Shown here piece by piece: positions 14,197 to 21,313 of a DNA stretch of 28,915 nucleotides. Positions within the stretch are counted from its first letter, which is position 1; every line of letters begins with the position of its first letter. Where the stretch lies: positions 1 through 28,915 of the forward strand of contig QQUF01000058.1 in NCBI GenBank assembly GCA_008501735.1, in the 5' to 3' direction. The stretch is from Calditrichota bacterium. GTDB taxonomy: Bacteria; CLD3. Under the pieces are notes generated by a model. It searched no databases. It saw nothing but the letters and a program-made list of their open reading frames with translations, and had not been told where the DNA came from. Position numbers and translations under genes: made by a program.

Positions 14197-15831
14197 TTAA
14201 ACCTTCCAAATTCCTCTTAATTTCTCGATTGCGATTTTGAAATTTTCAGGTCTTGAAGGGTCGTAAACTAAATTCTCGTCAAAGACTTCCACAAAATTCT
14301 GATTCCCGTCATTTGTAATCGCTAAGCTGTAAAATTTTGTGCCTTTGACTTGCTGTTCTTTTATTTTCTCTTCTGTCTTTTTTGGCAGATTTGGTAGAAT
14401 AAAATCGGACACAAAAAGCACATCTGAGTATTCGTAATTCTTTTCTTGCAAAACTCTAATCGTGTGTAAAAGTGCAGGAATTGCATCTGTTCCGCCATAA
14501 AATCCCATTTTCAAAAATTGTAATAATTTTGGTATAGAAGTGTCAATATCGGAAAGTTCTAACGTCTCAATTTGTGTAGAAAATGAAACCAAGTAACACT
14601 TCCGTTTCTCATTCATAATTTTGGATAACAAGCCGAAGACGATTGTTTTTGCAATTTTTTCAGGAAGTCCATTCATCGAAGCACTCGTGTCAATACAAAC
14701 AATCAGCGGACCTTTCTCTGCCTCGGTTTTCTTTGTCATTTTGGTTTTTGATGAATTCCCTGCTCCACCCAAATATTCATCTCGAAATTTGAAAGTCAAA
14801 AGTTTCTTCTCTACAAAGTCTTTAGCAAACAGAATCGCAGTTTCTTCTGAACTCAAAAGTGCAACTTGGGAAGGCAAAACATTGCTCAAATCATCGCTAA
14901 AATGAACTCCAATAATTTCGGACTTTGAAGCCGAAGTTGCTCGCCAATCAAAACTTTGTTCTGAACTAAGCATCACATTTTCTTCGTATTCTTTCTCTAC
15001 TTCGCGATATTTTCCAAGTAAGTCTAAAAGTTCTTGAAGTTCTTTTTTGTTTTCCAAAATTTCTGCATATTTTTCAAATTCGTCCCAATCTAATCCTTGC
15101 CAAACTCCTTGAGACAAATCCCAAAACCTTCCCAAATCTTTGAAAAAAGGAGACAGGATTTCAAAAATTTGCTTGAGTCTTTGAAACTTAGAATCGTGTT
15201 CTTGGCTCAATTTCTTAAGTTCATTTTGAAGTCTTTCCCACTCTTGTTCCAACATTTTTTGTTCTAAAGAATTTTTCCATTCTTCAACCAATTTTTCCAA
15301 GTGAATGAAAAGTTCTTTTCGAGATTTTTCATTAAGTTTTTGGCTCGAAAGTTCCAAAAGTTTGTTGAAATAAAATTCCCAATCTTGGTCTTGTTTCGGA
15401 TAAGTTTTTCTCAAAAACTTTAGTAAATCAAACCAAGAATCAACTTCAAAAACTTTTTCTTTTACAAAATTTTCATACTTCTGAATGCTTTCATTCTCGT
15501 CAGCAAAGTTGTCATCTACAAAATGAAGTTGACGAAAAGTTTCGTTACACCATTCAAGAACTTCTTTTGTAAGCCAAGTTGAAAGACTTGCATTGTTTTG
15601 AGAGTAACTTTTGAACTGACTTCTGCTCAAAAATAAATTTACAACTTCAATCCAATTTGCAAATTCTGTCTGAACTCTTGACAACTTAGCTTCTTCTAAG
15701 AAATTGAATTTTTGCTTGTAAAAATGATTAAAAACCAACTCTGAAAGTTCAATCCGACAAGGTTCGTTCATAAAATTCCCGAACTTTACTAACCCGTCAA
15801 ACTGATTTCTTAAATGACTTGAACGAAACAT
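14197..15831 (-). CDS. viaA: VWA-domain protein, ViaA homologue
   Basis: This 544-residue protein has a long helical N-terminal part (1-360), with a charged coiled-coil stretch at about 160-285, and a C-terminal von Willebrand A domain (about 370-544). The MIDAS metal site is complete: D381-T-S383-A-S385, T448 in YGGTDA and D476 in FVSDF. It is the typical partner of the MoxR-type ATPase encoded upstream; in E. coli RavA-ViaA associates with membranes and with respiratory Fe-S enzymes and affects aminoglycoside sensitivity. It follows ravA on the same strand after 203 bases that hold repeats. E. coli ViaA is somewhat shorter. No Shine-Dalgarno site is visible before the ATG. Confidence 0.78.
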   Translation of the reverse strand: MFRSSHLRNQFDGLVKFGNFMNEPCRIELSELVFNHFYKQKFNFLEEAKLSRVQTEFANWIEVVNLFLSRSQFKSYSQNNASLSTWLTKEVLEWCNETFRQLHFVDDNFADENESIQKYENFVKEKVFEVDSWFDLLKFLRKTYPKQDQDWEFYFNKLLELSSQKLNEKSRKELFIHLEKLVEEWKNSLEQKMLEQEWERLQNELKKLSQEHDSKFQRLKQIFEILSPFFKDLGRFWDLSQGVWQGLDWDEFEKYAEILENKKELQELLDLLGKYREVEKEYEENVMLSSEQSFDWRATSASKSEIIGVHFSDDLSNVLPSQVALLSSEETAILFAKDFVEKKLLTFKFRDEYLGGAGNSSKTKMTKKTEAEKGPLIVCIDTSASMNGLPEKIAKTIVFGLLSKIMNEKRKCYLVSFSTQIETLELSDIDTSIPKLLQFLKMGFYGGTDAIPALLHTIRVLQEKNYEYSDVLFVSDFILPNLPKKTEEKIKEQQVKGTKFYSLAITNDGNQNFVEVFDENLVYDPSRPENFKIAIEKLRGIWKV

Positions 15832-15836
15832 TTTAA

Positions 15837-15871
15837 TGAATAATGATTAATGAATAATTACTAATATTTTT
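15837..15871. repeat. A/T-rich repeat resembling 8121-8156
   Basis: The stretch upstream of the viaA start is built from attaatg/aataatg words. Its reverse complement resembles the sequence after the kbl terminator (attagt followed by attattcattaat), with a handful of mismatches over about 30 bases. It may be a slippage-expanded spacer repeat; low complexity makes chance similarity possible. Confidence 0.3.
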
Positions 15872-15910
15872 TTAGAGGCTTTACCTCTAAAACTAAAATA
15901 AGCAAATTCA

Positions 15911-15967
15911 GGATTGCCGACTTTAGTCGGTTTCTTTTGCGATTTAACCGACTAAAGTCGGCAATCC
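15911..15967. repeat. REP-like long palindrome between ravA and viaA
   Basis: Two perfect 22-base arms (15911-15932 and 15946-15967) flank a 13-base loop. Each arm contains a second, nested dyad ccgact-nn-agtcgg, so the element can fold as one long hairpin or as two small ones. The G+C content is higher than the surrounding sequence, typical of repetitive extragenic palindromes or short MITE-like elements. There is no coding sequence in it. It would be transcribed in a ravA-viaA message and could stabilise the upstream part or reduce viaA expression. Confidence 0.85.
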
Positions 15968-16034
15968 AAACAAAGTTATTTGTGCGGACAGAAAGGAAAT
16001 TCTGATTTCTGGATTCTGTCTCCTGAATTCTTCT

Positions 16035-17618
16035 CTAATTTTCTAACTTTAGGTAAACAACTGTTTCTTCGCGAATATTTTTGCAAATGGCTGTAGTTTT
16101 TTGAATTTCACTTTGTAGAAACAAAAGTTTGTTTTCAAGGCGATTCAGATTTTCCAAAACTATTTTGCAAAATTCATCTTCTACGAAAAGATTGTCCATC
16201 AAAGATGCAACTTCCTTGTCTCTGTAATCCGAGATTTTTTTGAGACTTTCAGAACTTGCTTTTTCAAGTTGCCCTAATTTTTCAAGCCATTGTTTGTGAA
16301 GTCTTTTTTCGGGCTTCAAAGTTCGGACTTCTTCTCCCTCACTTTTGGTGTAAGAAAGTGAACAGACGAAATTTCCAACTCGGATTTTGTGTCCGCCTGT
16401 AACCAAGCTAACGTTGTAAATTCCAGATGAAGGAAGTAATTTTGAAAGACCGTTTTGGTAGTAAAGTATCAAATCTCTACTCTCAAGTTCTTTCAGTCCA
16501 TAAAATTCAGCTCTACTAATGAATAACCTTCCTTCTTGTCGCAAAGTTTTTTCTTCATCTTCGTATTCGCGATTTGAAAATAAATTTAGAACTTCAAAGT
16601 AGTCAACTTTACGCCTTCGAGTCGAGGCATTACGAAACTCAATTTGAAACTTTTTGAGTTCGTCTTCAATGAGCTGCGGATTGATTTCGTCGCCGTCAGT
16701 TTTTACAACTTCGATGACAATATTTTTGACTTCTTGAATTTGCTCAGTTTGTGTCCAAATGCAGTAAGGAATTAAAAAAGTGTCTGCAAGGTCAATCGAT
16801 TTTCTTTCGTTCAAAAATGCCGAAGTCCGAAGTAAACGAATGATTTTTTTCCAACGTCTGTCAGAAACAAAAATTTGACTTTCAGGCTCATTACTTCTGT
16901 TTCTTTCGACAATTTGTTTGCGAATAATGTCAATGATTTCAAGAACGTTTTCGGGGATTTCAATTTTGTTAATTTCTTTGAACCAGCTTTGGTATTCTCT
17001 GTCAGAAATTTTTATAGAAGTTGGAATTTCGTCTTTGTAAGGGTCTGAGACATCAGAAATCATATTTTCAAAATTGTCTCTGTCTTGAATTCCTTCAACG
17101 AAAAATCTAATCAAAAATCTGTCCCAAAGTGCTTCCAAACCTTCGCCTTTTGTTGGCAATTCGTTTGAAGCAGCGATTAATCCGCGAATGTCAACTTTCA
17201 TTTCTTGTTCGCCGTTTCGGTAGATTTTCTCGTTCAGAACTGTCAGAAGTGAGTTTTGAATCGGAGGACTTGCTTTCCAAATTTCATCAAGAAAAACGAT
17301 ATTTGCCCCTGGAAGATATTTTTCCGTTAGTCTTTCGTACTTATCATTTTCTTTTAATTTTTTGATTGAAACAGGTCCGAAAACTTCGTCAGGAGTACTA
17401 AAACGGCTCATCAAATATTCAAATGCTTGTCCACTCTGAAAAGCAAATTTTAACTTTCGTGCAACAAGACTTTTCGCCACTCCGGGTTGTCCGAGCAAGA
17501 AAATACTTTCTCCTGCAATTGAGGAAAGTAAAGTCAGGCGGATAATTTCTTCTTTTTCGTAAACTCCATTACTCAAACCTTCGAGGAGTTTTCTAATTTT
17601 CTCTTTTCTTTTTCGCAT
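16035..17618 (-). CDS. ravA: MoxR-family AAA+ ATPase, RavA homologue
   Basis: This 527-residue protein has a complete AAA+ module at about 20-310: Walker A GQPGVAKS (43-50), Walker B IVFLDE (107-112), sensor 1 AASNE (149-153) and the arginine-bearing LWDRFLIRF (164-172). The motif SRFSTPDEVFGP at 71-82 is characteristic of the RavA branch of MoxR ATPases. A C-terminal part with beta-prone and then coiled-coil segments (about 390-527) corresponds in place to the triple-helical/LARA region of E. coli RavA, which is 498 residues long. The viaA gene follows after a spacer. It starts 12 bases after the acetyltransferase gene, so it belongs to the same minus-strand unit. Confidence 0.82.
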   Translation of the reverse strand: MRKRKEKIRKLLEGLSNGVYEKEEIIRLTLLSSIAGESIFLLGQPGVAKSLVARKLKFAFQSGQAFEYLMSRFSTPDEVFGPVSIKKLKENDKYERLTEKYLPGANIVFLDEIWKASPPIQNSLLTVLNEKIYRNGEQEMKVDIRGLIAASNELPTKGEGLEALWDRFLIRFFVEGIQDRDNFENMISDVSDPYKDEIPTSIKISDREYQSWFKEINKIEIPENVLEIIDIIRKQIVERNRSNEPESQIFVSDRRWKKIIRLLRTSAFLNERKSIDLADTFLIPYCIWTQTEQIQEVKNIVIEVVKTDGDEINPQLIEDELKKFQIEFRNASTRRRKVDYFEVLNLFSNREYEDEEKTLRQEGRLFISRAEFYGLKELESRDLILYYQNGLSKLLPSSGIYNVSLVTGGHKIRVGNFVCSLSYTKSEGEEVRTLKPEKRLHKQWLEKLGQLEKASSESLKKISDYRDKEVASLMDNLFVEDEFCKIVLENLNRLENKLLFLQSEIQKTTAICKNIREETVVYLKLEN

Positions 17619-17630
17619 TTCAAAGACTTT

Positions 17631-18854
17631 CTAAAATTGCCAATCTGGTTTTGGAATCGGTAATTTGATTAAGTTGTCTAAATCTTTGATTAATTTTTCA
17701 TCGGCAGAAAATGAGTCTGTAAATGCTAAACCACTTGCAGGAAGAATTCCGAGCCAAAGTCTTGTAAAAGCTCCAACAGAAGTTTTTAAAATTGGCAATT
17801 TTTTGTCAGTTCCTTTTTTGGCTTTTGATTCTTCACCAAGTTCAACAACGTAATCTCCCGAAATTCCGTTCCAAGCCAAATCCGAGCCAAGAAATCTCTC
17901 AATCGGGTCTTTCAAACTTAAATTGAATTTTAAACCTTTTCCACTAAAGTGAGTCTTTGCAAGGCATTTTTCTAAATCCAAGATTCTCATTTGCCAGTAA
18001 GAAATTGTGTTAAAACGGTTTGCAAAAGTTGCTTTGTAAGTCATATTTTTCATAGCAAAAGGATTTTCGAGTAAATCTTGAAATTGAATGTTTGGAGGTT
18101 CATCAATTGAAATTAAATGAATTTGGTCGCCGAGACTTTGAAGCAAAGAAATCAATTCCCAAAACTGTTCTTTCGTTTGATAAGCGAGCCATTCGATTCG
18201 TAAAGGTCCGTTTTCCTTGCCTTTACCTGTTGCCCAAAAATGATGTGTCAAATTTCCATTTTTATCAAAATATCCTAATCCGAAGCCACTTTCTCCCCAA
18301 AACATTTCCGCTTTTGTGTATTCAGAAGGAACTACACAAGAACCATGAATTCTAAGACGATTAACTCTTGACTGATGCACTTTTTCCCAATCGTCTTTTG
18401 TAAGACGAGAAGGAACTCTGTGCTTTCCTTTGATCTTTAAAATTGACGGTGCAATTCGGAAAATGTGTTCCATTGTTCCATTCCCAAAACCGAGCCGATT
18501 GTAAAAACCTTGCTCAAAAATTCCAAGTCCACAAACTTCACCGCCGTCCAAAGCATCAAGTGCAATTTTAGTTGCTGTAAGCCTTCCTGCGAGGTTTTGC
18601 TTCCGAGCAATAAAACTTGTTGTAACTCCACCGACCATAGAAAGTTTGAGGAATTCTTCTTGGTATTTCAAATCTCCAAAAGCACTTACGACCAAACACT
18701 CAGGTTCCCCTTTAAGGTCTGCAACAATTGTTCTTCCATTTTCAATTTGCGAATCCATTGGCTCATAATTTTTGCCTTCAATCCAACCTGTTTCTTCCCA
18801 AATTCTGCGGACTGCATTTTTATCTTTTTTCGGGTCGTAATTTCTAAATTTCAT
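17631..18854 (-). CDS. Eis-like GNAT acetyltransferase with C-terminal sterol-carrier-like domain
   Basis: This 407-residue protein has the layout of Eis-family acetyltransferases: an N-terminal GNAT domain (about 1-150), a second GNAT-like domain (about 160-300), and a C-terminal SCP2-like domain (about 300-407). The acetyl-CoA-binding region is VTTSFIARKQNLAGRLTATKIALDAL near 77-102, where the usual R-x-x-G/A loop is RKQNLAG. The stretch GIFEQGFYNRLGFG also matches the family. Eis enzymes acetylate amines, in some bacteria aminoglycosides; the substrate here is unknown. It ends 12 bases before ravA and starts one base after the PhzF gene, so it is mid-operon. Confidence 0.78.
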   Translation of the reverse strand: MKFRNYDPKKDKNAVRRIWEETGWIEGKNYEPMDSQIENGRTIVADLKGEPECLVVSAFGDLKYQEEFLKLSMVGGVTTSFIARKQNLAGRLTATKIALDALDGGEVCGLGIFEQGFYNRLGFGNGTMEHIFRIAPSILKIKGKHRVPSRLTKDDWEKVHQSRVNRLRIHGSCVVPSEYTKAEMFWGESGFGLGYFDKNGNLTHHFWATGKGKENGPLRIEWLAYQTKEQFWELISLLQSLGDQIHLISIDEPPNIQFQDLLENPFAMKNMTYKATFANRFNTISYWQMRILDLEKCLAKTHFSGKGLKFNLSLKDPIERFLGSDLAWNGISGDYVVELGEESKAKKGTDKKLPILKTSVGAFTRLWLGILPASGLAFTDSFSADEKLIKDLDNLIKLPIPKPDWQF

Positions 18855-18855
18855 T

Positions 18856-19638
18856 CTAAACCTTTATTTTTCCTTCGAGGTACAAAACTGCATTTCCAGA
18901 AATTTTAACTCTTTTGCCATCTAATTTGCAAATTAATTCTCCACCTCTTGCAGAAACTTGTTTTGCTCTGAGATCATTTTTACCCAATTTTTCAGCCCAA
19001 AAAGGAATGAGCATACAATGAGCAGAACCCGTTACAGGGTCTTCGTTGATTCCAAAAATTGGAGCGAAGAACCTTGAAACAAAATCAAAATCTTTGCCTT
19101 TTGAAGTAATACAAACTCCACGAAAACCTGTGAGTTTTTTGAGAATTTCAAAATTTGGTTTAACTTTTTTGACAAAATCCTCATCGTCAAAAACTAAAAG
19201 TAAATCGTCAGAATTGTAGGCTTCCAAAGGCATTTTACCAAAGGCTTCAACTGCGAGTTTTGGAATTTCTGTTTTAGTAATTTCTTTGATTGGAAAATCT
19301 AAAGTGAGTAAGTCATTTTCTTTAGTAACGATTAACTCACCACTTAAAGAATCAAAATGGATTTTGTTAGAGTTTGGCTCAAAGTAGTTGAAAATTACAA
19401 ACGAAGTCGCCAAAGTTGCGTGACCGCAAAGTTTGACTTCTACAGCAGGAGTAAACCAACGAATGTGATAACCTTTTTCATTTTTTACAAAAAAGGCAGT
19501 TTCGGAAAGGTTGTTTTCAAGAGCAATGTTTTGCAAAACTGAATCTTCGAGCCAAGAATCAAGCGGACAAACTGCCGCAGGATTTCCCGAAAATCTTTCA
19601 TTTGTAAAAGCATCAACTTGGTAAATTGGTATTTGCAT
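18856..19638 (-). CDS. PhzF-family isomerase-like protein
   Basis: This 260-residue protein matches the PhzF fold, which is related to diaminopimelate epimerase. It has the N-terminal block QVDAFTNERFSGNPAAVCPLD, the catalytic Glu46 in NNLSETAFF, the CGHATLATSF segment and GINEDPVTGSAHCM near 200-215. PhzF proteins isomerise dihydro-hydroxyanthranilic acid in phenazine synthesis, but most homologues lie outside phenazine clusters and their substrates are unknown; no other phz genes are here. The stop lies one base before the GNAT gene's ATG end, and its own ATG directly abuts the HNH-like gene, so translation is likely coupled. Confidence 0.87.
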   Translation of the reverse strand: MQIPIYQVDAFTNERFSGNPAAVCPLDSWLEDSVLQNIALENNLSETAFFVKNEKGYHIRWFTPAVEVKLCGHATLATSFVIFNYFEPNSNKIHFDSLSGELIVTKENDLLTLDFPIKEITKTEIPKLAVEAFGKMPLEAYNSDDLLLVFDDEDFVKKVKPNFEILKKLTGFRGVCITSKGKDFDFVSRFFAPIFGINEDPVTGSAHCMLIPFWAEKLGKNDLRAKQVSARGGELICKLDGKRVKISGNAVLYLEGKIKV

Positions 19639-20022
19639 TTATTTTTTCCATTCTATGTGTCCATTGACTTCATTTTTCTCAAAAACTTCCAAAATTTCTG
19701 CACAAAAATTAGCTGTTTCGGAATCTCCAATTACTTTTGCTTTTTCATAAAGCCTAATGAACATCTTTTTTCCGGTTTCGGTCTGGGCACAATTTTTGCT
19801 ATTCAAGTAGTGAAAATTGCATAAGGTTACACTATCAAGTATTTTCAAGCTGGAATTTTTATCTTTAGGCTTCAAAAGACCAATTTGTAATTCTTCACCA
19901 AAAGGTTCTCTTTTCCCACAAATTACGCATCTAAAATCGTCTCTTTTGAAAATTTCTTTTTTCTGTTTAGGTGTAAATTCTATATTATTTGTAATTTTCA
20001 TTCGTTTTGAATAAGAATCCAT
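19639..20022 (-). CDS. HNH-fold protein with altered active site
   Basis: This 127-residue protein has the frame of a small HNH endonuclease: EIFKRDDFRCVICG at 23-36, the structural zinc pairs C32-x2-C35 and C68-x2-H71 (TLCNFH), then a conserved-looking tail (TGKKMFIRLYEKAK, FCAEILEVFEK, NGHIEWKK). In close relatives as I remember them, the catalytic segment reads as hydrophobic-Asp-His followed by KPKD; here LQIGLLKPKD has Gly48-Leu49 in place of Asp-His, and the downstream Asn position looks like Asp. The protein should bind DNA or zinc but is unlikely to cut as a normal HNH enzyme. The ATG at 20022 has AAAGGGG nearby; a second ATG lies at 20001. It sits between citDE and phzF. Confidence 0.68.
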   Translation of the reverse strand: MDSYSKRMKITNNIEFTPKQKKEIFKRDDFRCVICGKREPFGEELQIGLLKPKDKNSSLKILDSVTLCNFHYLNSKNCAQTETGKKMFIRLYEKAKVIGDSETANFCAEILEVFEKNEVNGHIEWKK

Positions 20023-20051
20023 TTAAAATACCCCTTTCAGCCTTGAGTTCC

Positions 20052-21206
20052 CTAAACCTCTGCTAATTTTACAGTTCTTAAAGCTCTTTTGACAACTGGT
20101 GGATCAATCATTTTTGTTCCGAGTGAGACAACTCCAAGCCCTTCTTTTTCCGCTTGTTCAAATGCTTCAACAATTCTTTGGGCTTTTGAAATTTCCGCTT
20201 CGTTTGGTCTCATCGCTTCGTGAATGATTCGAATTTGTCTTGGATGAATGCAACCTTTTCCTTCAAAGCCAAGTGATTTTGCACTCAAAACACTTTGTCT
20301 CAATCCTTCTTCGTCTGCAACGTCAGAAAAAACCGTGTCAATCGGCTGAACTCTTGCGGCTTTTGCAGCGTTTACAACTTGAGATTTTAGCCAAAAACTT
20401 TCCTTTTCGTCGGAAGTTCTTTGTGTTCCGATGTCTGCTGTGTAATCTTCAAGTCCAATCGCAACCGAACAAACTGTTTCTGAAGCAGTTGCAATTTCGT
20501 AAGCCTTAATTCCACCCAAAGCACTTTCAATAATTGGCATTAACCAAACTGGATTTTCAGGATTCAGCGATTTAATTTTGTTAGCAACTTCTTTGACTTG
20601 CTCTGCACTTTCGCACTTTGGAATCAAAACAACATTTACACCGCTTGGCACAATCGCTTCAAGTTCTTCGAGTCCAAGTGAACCTTGATTAATTCGCACC
20701 ATTTTTTCCGCACCGTAAAAATTCACTTGTCTGAGTGCATTCCGAACCAAAATTAAAGCAGCGTCTTTTTCAACTGGCGAAACCGAGTCTTCCAAGTCAA
20801 GAATTACTGCGTCAGGATTGTGAATTCCTGCGTTCAAAGAATACTTTGGAGTGTTTCCCGGAAGGTAAAGTCTTGAACGTCTGAATTTATCTTTTGCGGT
20901 TGAGTAACTTGTGTAAGGTTTGATTTCAGGTAAAAACTCAGCGTCTGTTTTTTCAATTCTTTTTACAGCCGCTTCAACTCTTGCAGAAATTACGTAAGGC
21001 AAAGCTCCCGAATCCTCAAAATCAACTTTTGCATTTTCGATTTTCAAAGCGTTCAAAACTTCTGTGATTAAATTACGGTTTGATTCTCCGTACATCACTT
21101 CGACTTTGCTTTTGGAATCAATTTGAATTCCGCCGTTTTCAGTAATTTCCACTGAAATCCAACAATCGTTGTTTGAATCTTTTACACCTGCAATTCCAAT
21201 TTTCAT
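20052..21206 (-). CDS. CitD-CitE fusion (citrate lyase acyl carrier protein plus CitE-type lyase)
   Basis: This 384-residue protein fuses two citrate lyase subunits that are normally separate. Residues 1-90 resemble CitD: Ser11 (in GVKDSNND) aligns with the Ser that carries the phosphoribosyl-dephospho-CoA arm, and DSGALPYVISARVEAAVKR matches the CitD C-terminal block. Residues 108-384 are CitE, with SRLYLPGNTP at 111-120, AVILDLEDSVSPVEKDAA at 133-150, MVRIN, IGLEDYTADIGTQRT and IHPRQI. CitE cleaves the citryl or citramalyl thioester to oxaloacetate or pyruvate. CitF and the citC/X/G maturation genes are not here. GAGG lies before the ATG. A citramalyl- or other acyl-ACP lyase is the main alternative. 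Confidence 0.83.
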   Translation of the reverse strand: MKIGIAGVKDSNNDCWISVEITENGGIQIDSKSKVEVMYGESNRNLITEVLNALKIENAKVDFEDSGALPYVISARVEAAVKRIEKTDAEFLPEIKPYTSYSTAKDKFRRSRLYLPGNTPKYSLNAGIHNPDAVILDLEDSVSPVEKDAALILVRNALRQVNFYGAEKMVRINQGSLGLEELEAIVPSGVNVVLIPKCESAEQVKEVANKIKSLNPENPVWLMPIIESALGGIKAYEIATASETVCSVAIGLEDYTADIGTQRTSDEKESFWLKSQVVNAAKAARVQPIDTVFSDVADEEGLRQSVLSAKSLGFEGKGCIHPRQIRIIHEAMRPNEAEISKAQRIVEAFEQAEKEGLGVVSLGTKMIDPPVVKRALRTVKLAEV

Positions 21207-21230
21207 TTTATCCTCAAAAGTTAAAAAATA

Positions 21231-21261
21231 GTGAGAGCCTGACTTGGAGTCAGAATCTCAC
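21231..21261 (-). terminator. two-tier hairpin A upstream of citDE
   Basis: The outer pair gtgaga/tctcac encloses a two-by-two internal loop and the inner pair ctgact/agtcag with a three-base loop. On the minus strand it is followed by TATTTTTTAAC. It lies 25 bases upstream of the citDE start, so it may be a terminator or attenuator, or a copy of a small palindromic repeat. Confidence 0.6.
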
Positions 21262-21272
21262 AAAAAAAATCT

Positions 21273-21303
21273 CTGAGTGTCTCATTCAAAATGAGGCTCT
21301 CAG
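21273..21303 (-). terminator. two-tier hairpin B after the MmgE/PrpD gene
   Basis: The outer pair ctgag/ctcag encloses three-by-three internal bases and the inner pair ctcatt/aatgag with a three-base loop. On the minus strand it lies 10 bases past the stop at 21314 and is followed by AGATTTTTTTTG, so it is a good candidate terminator for the MmgE/PrpD gene. Its shape closely mirrors hairpin A. Confidence 0.68.
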
Positions 21304-21313
21304 TTTTTTAAAA

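Noticed and set aside
18465-18908. 147-residue plus-strand open frame opposite the acetyltransferase gene
   Set aside because: It lies antisense to a clear Eis-like gene, has a Cys/Ser/Phe-rich composition with no domain, and no ribosome site; it is a shadow of the real frame.
18856-19638. Phenazine biosynthesis cluster
   Set aside because: Only a PhzF-like protein is present; none of the other phenazine genes is nearby, and PhzF homologues are widespread outside such clusters.
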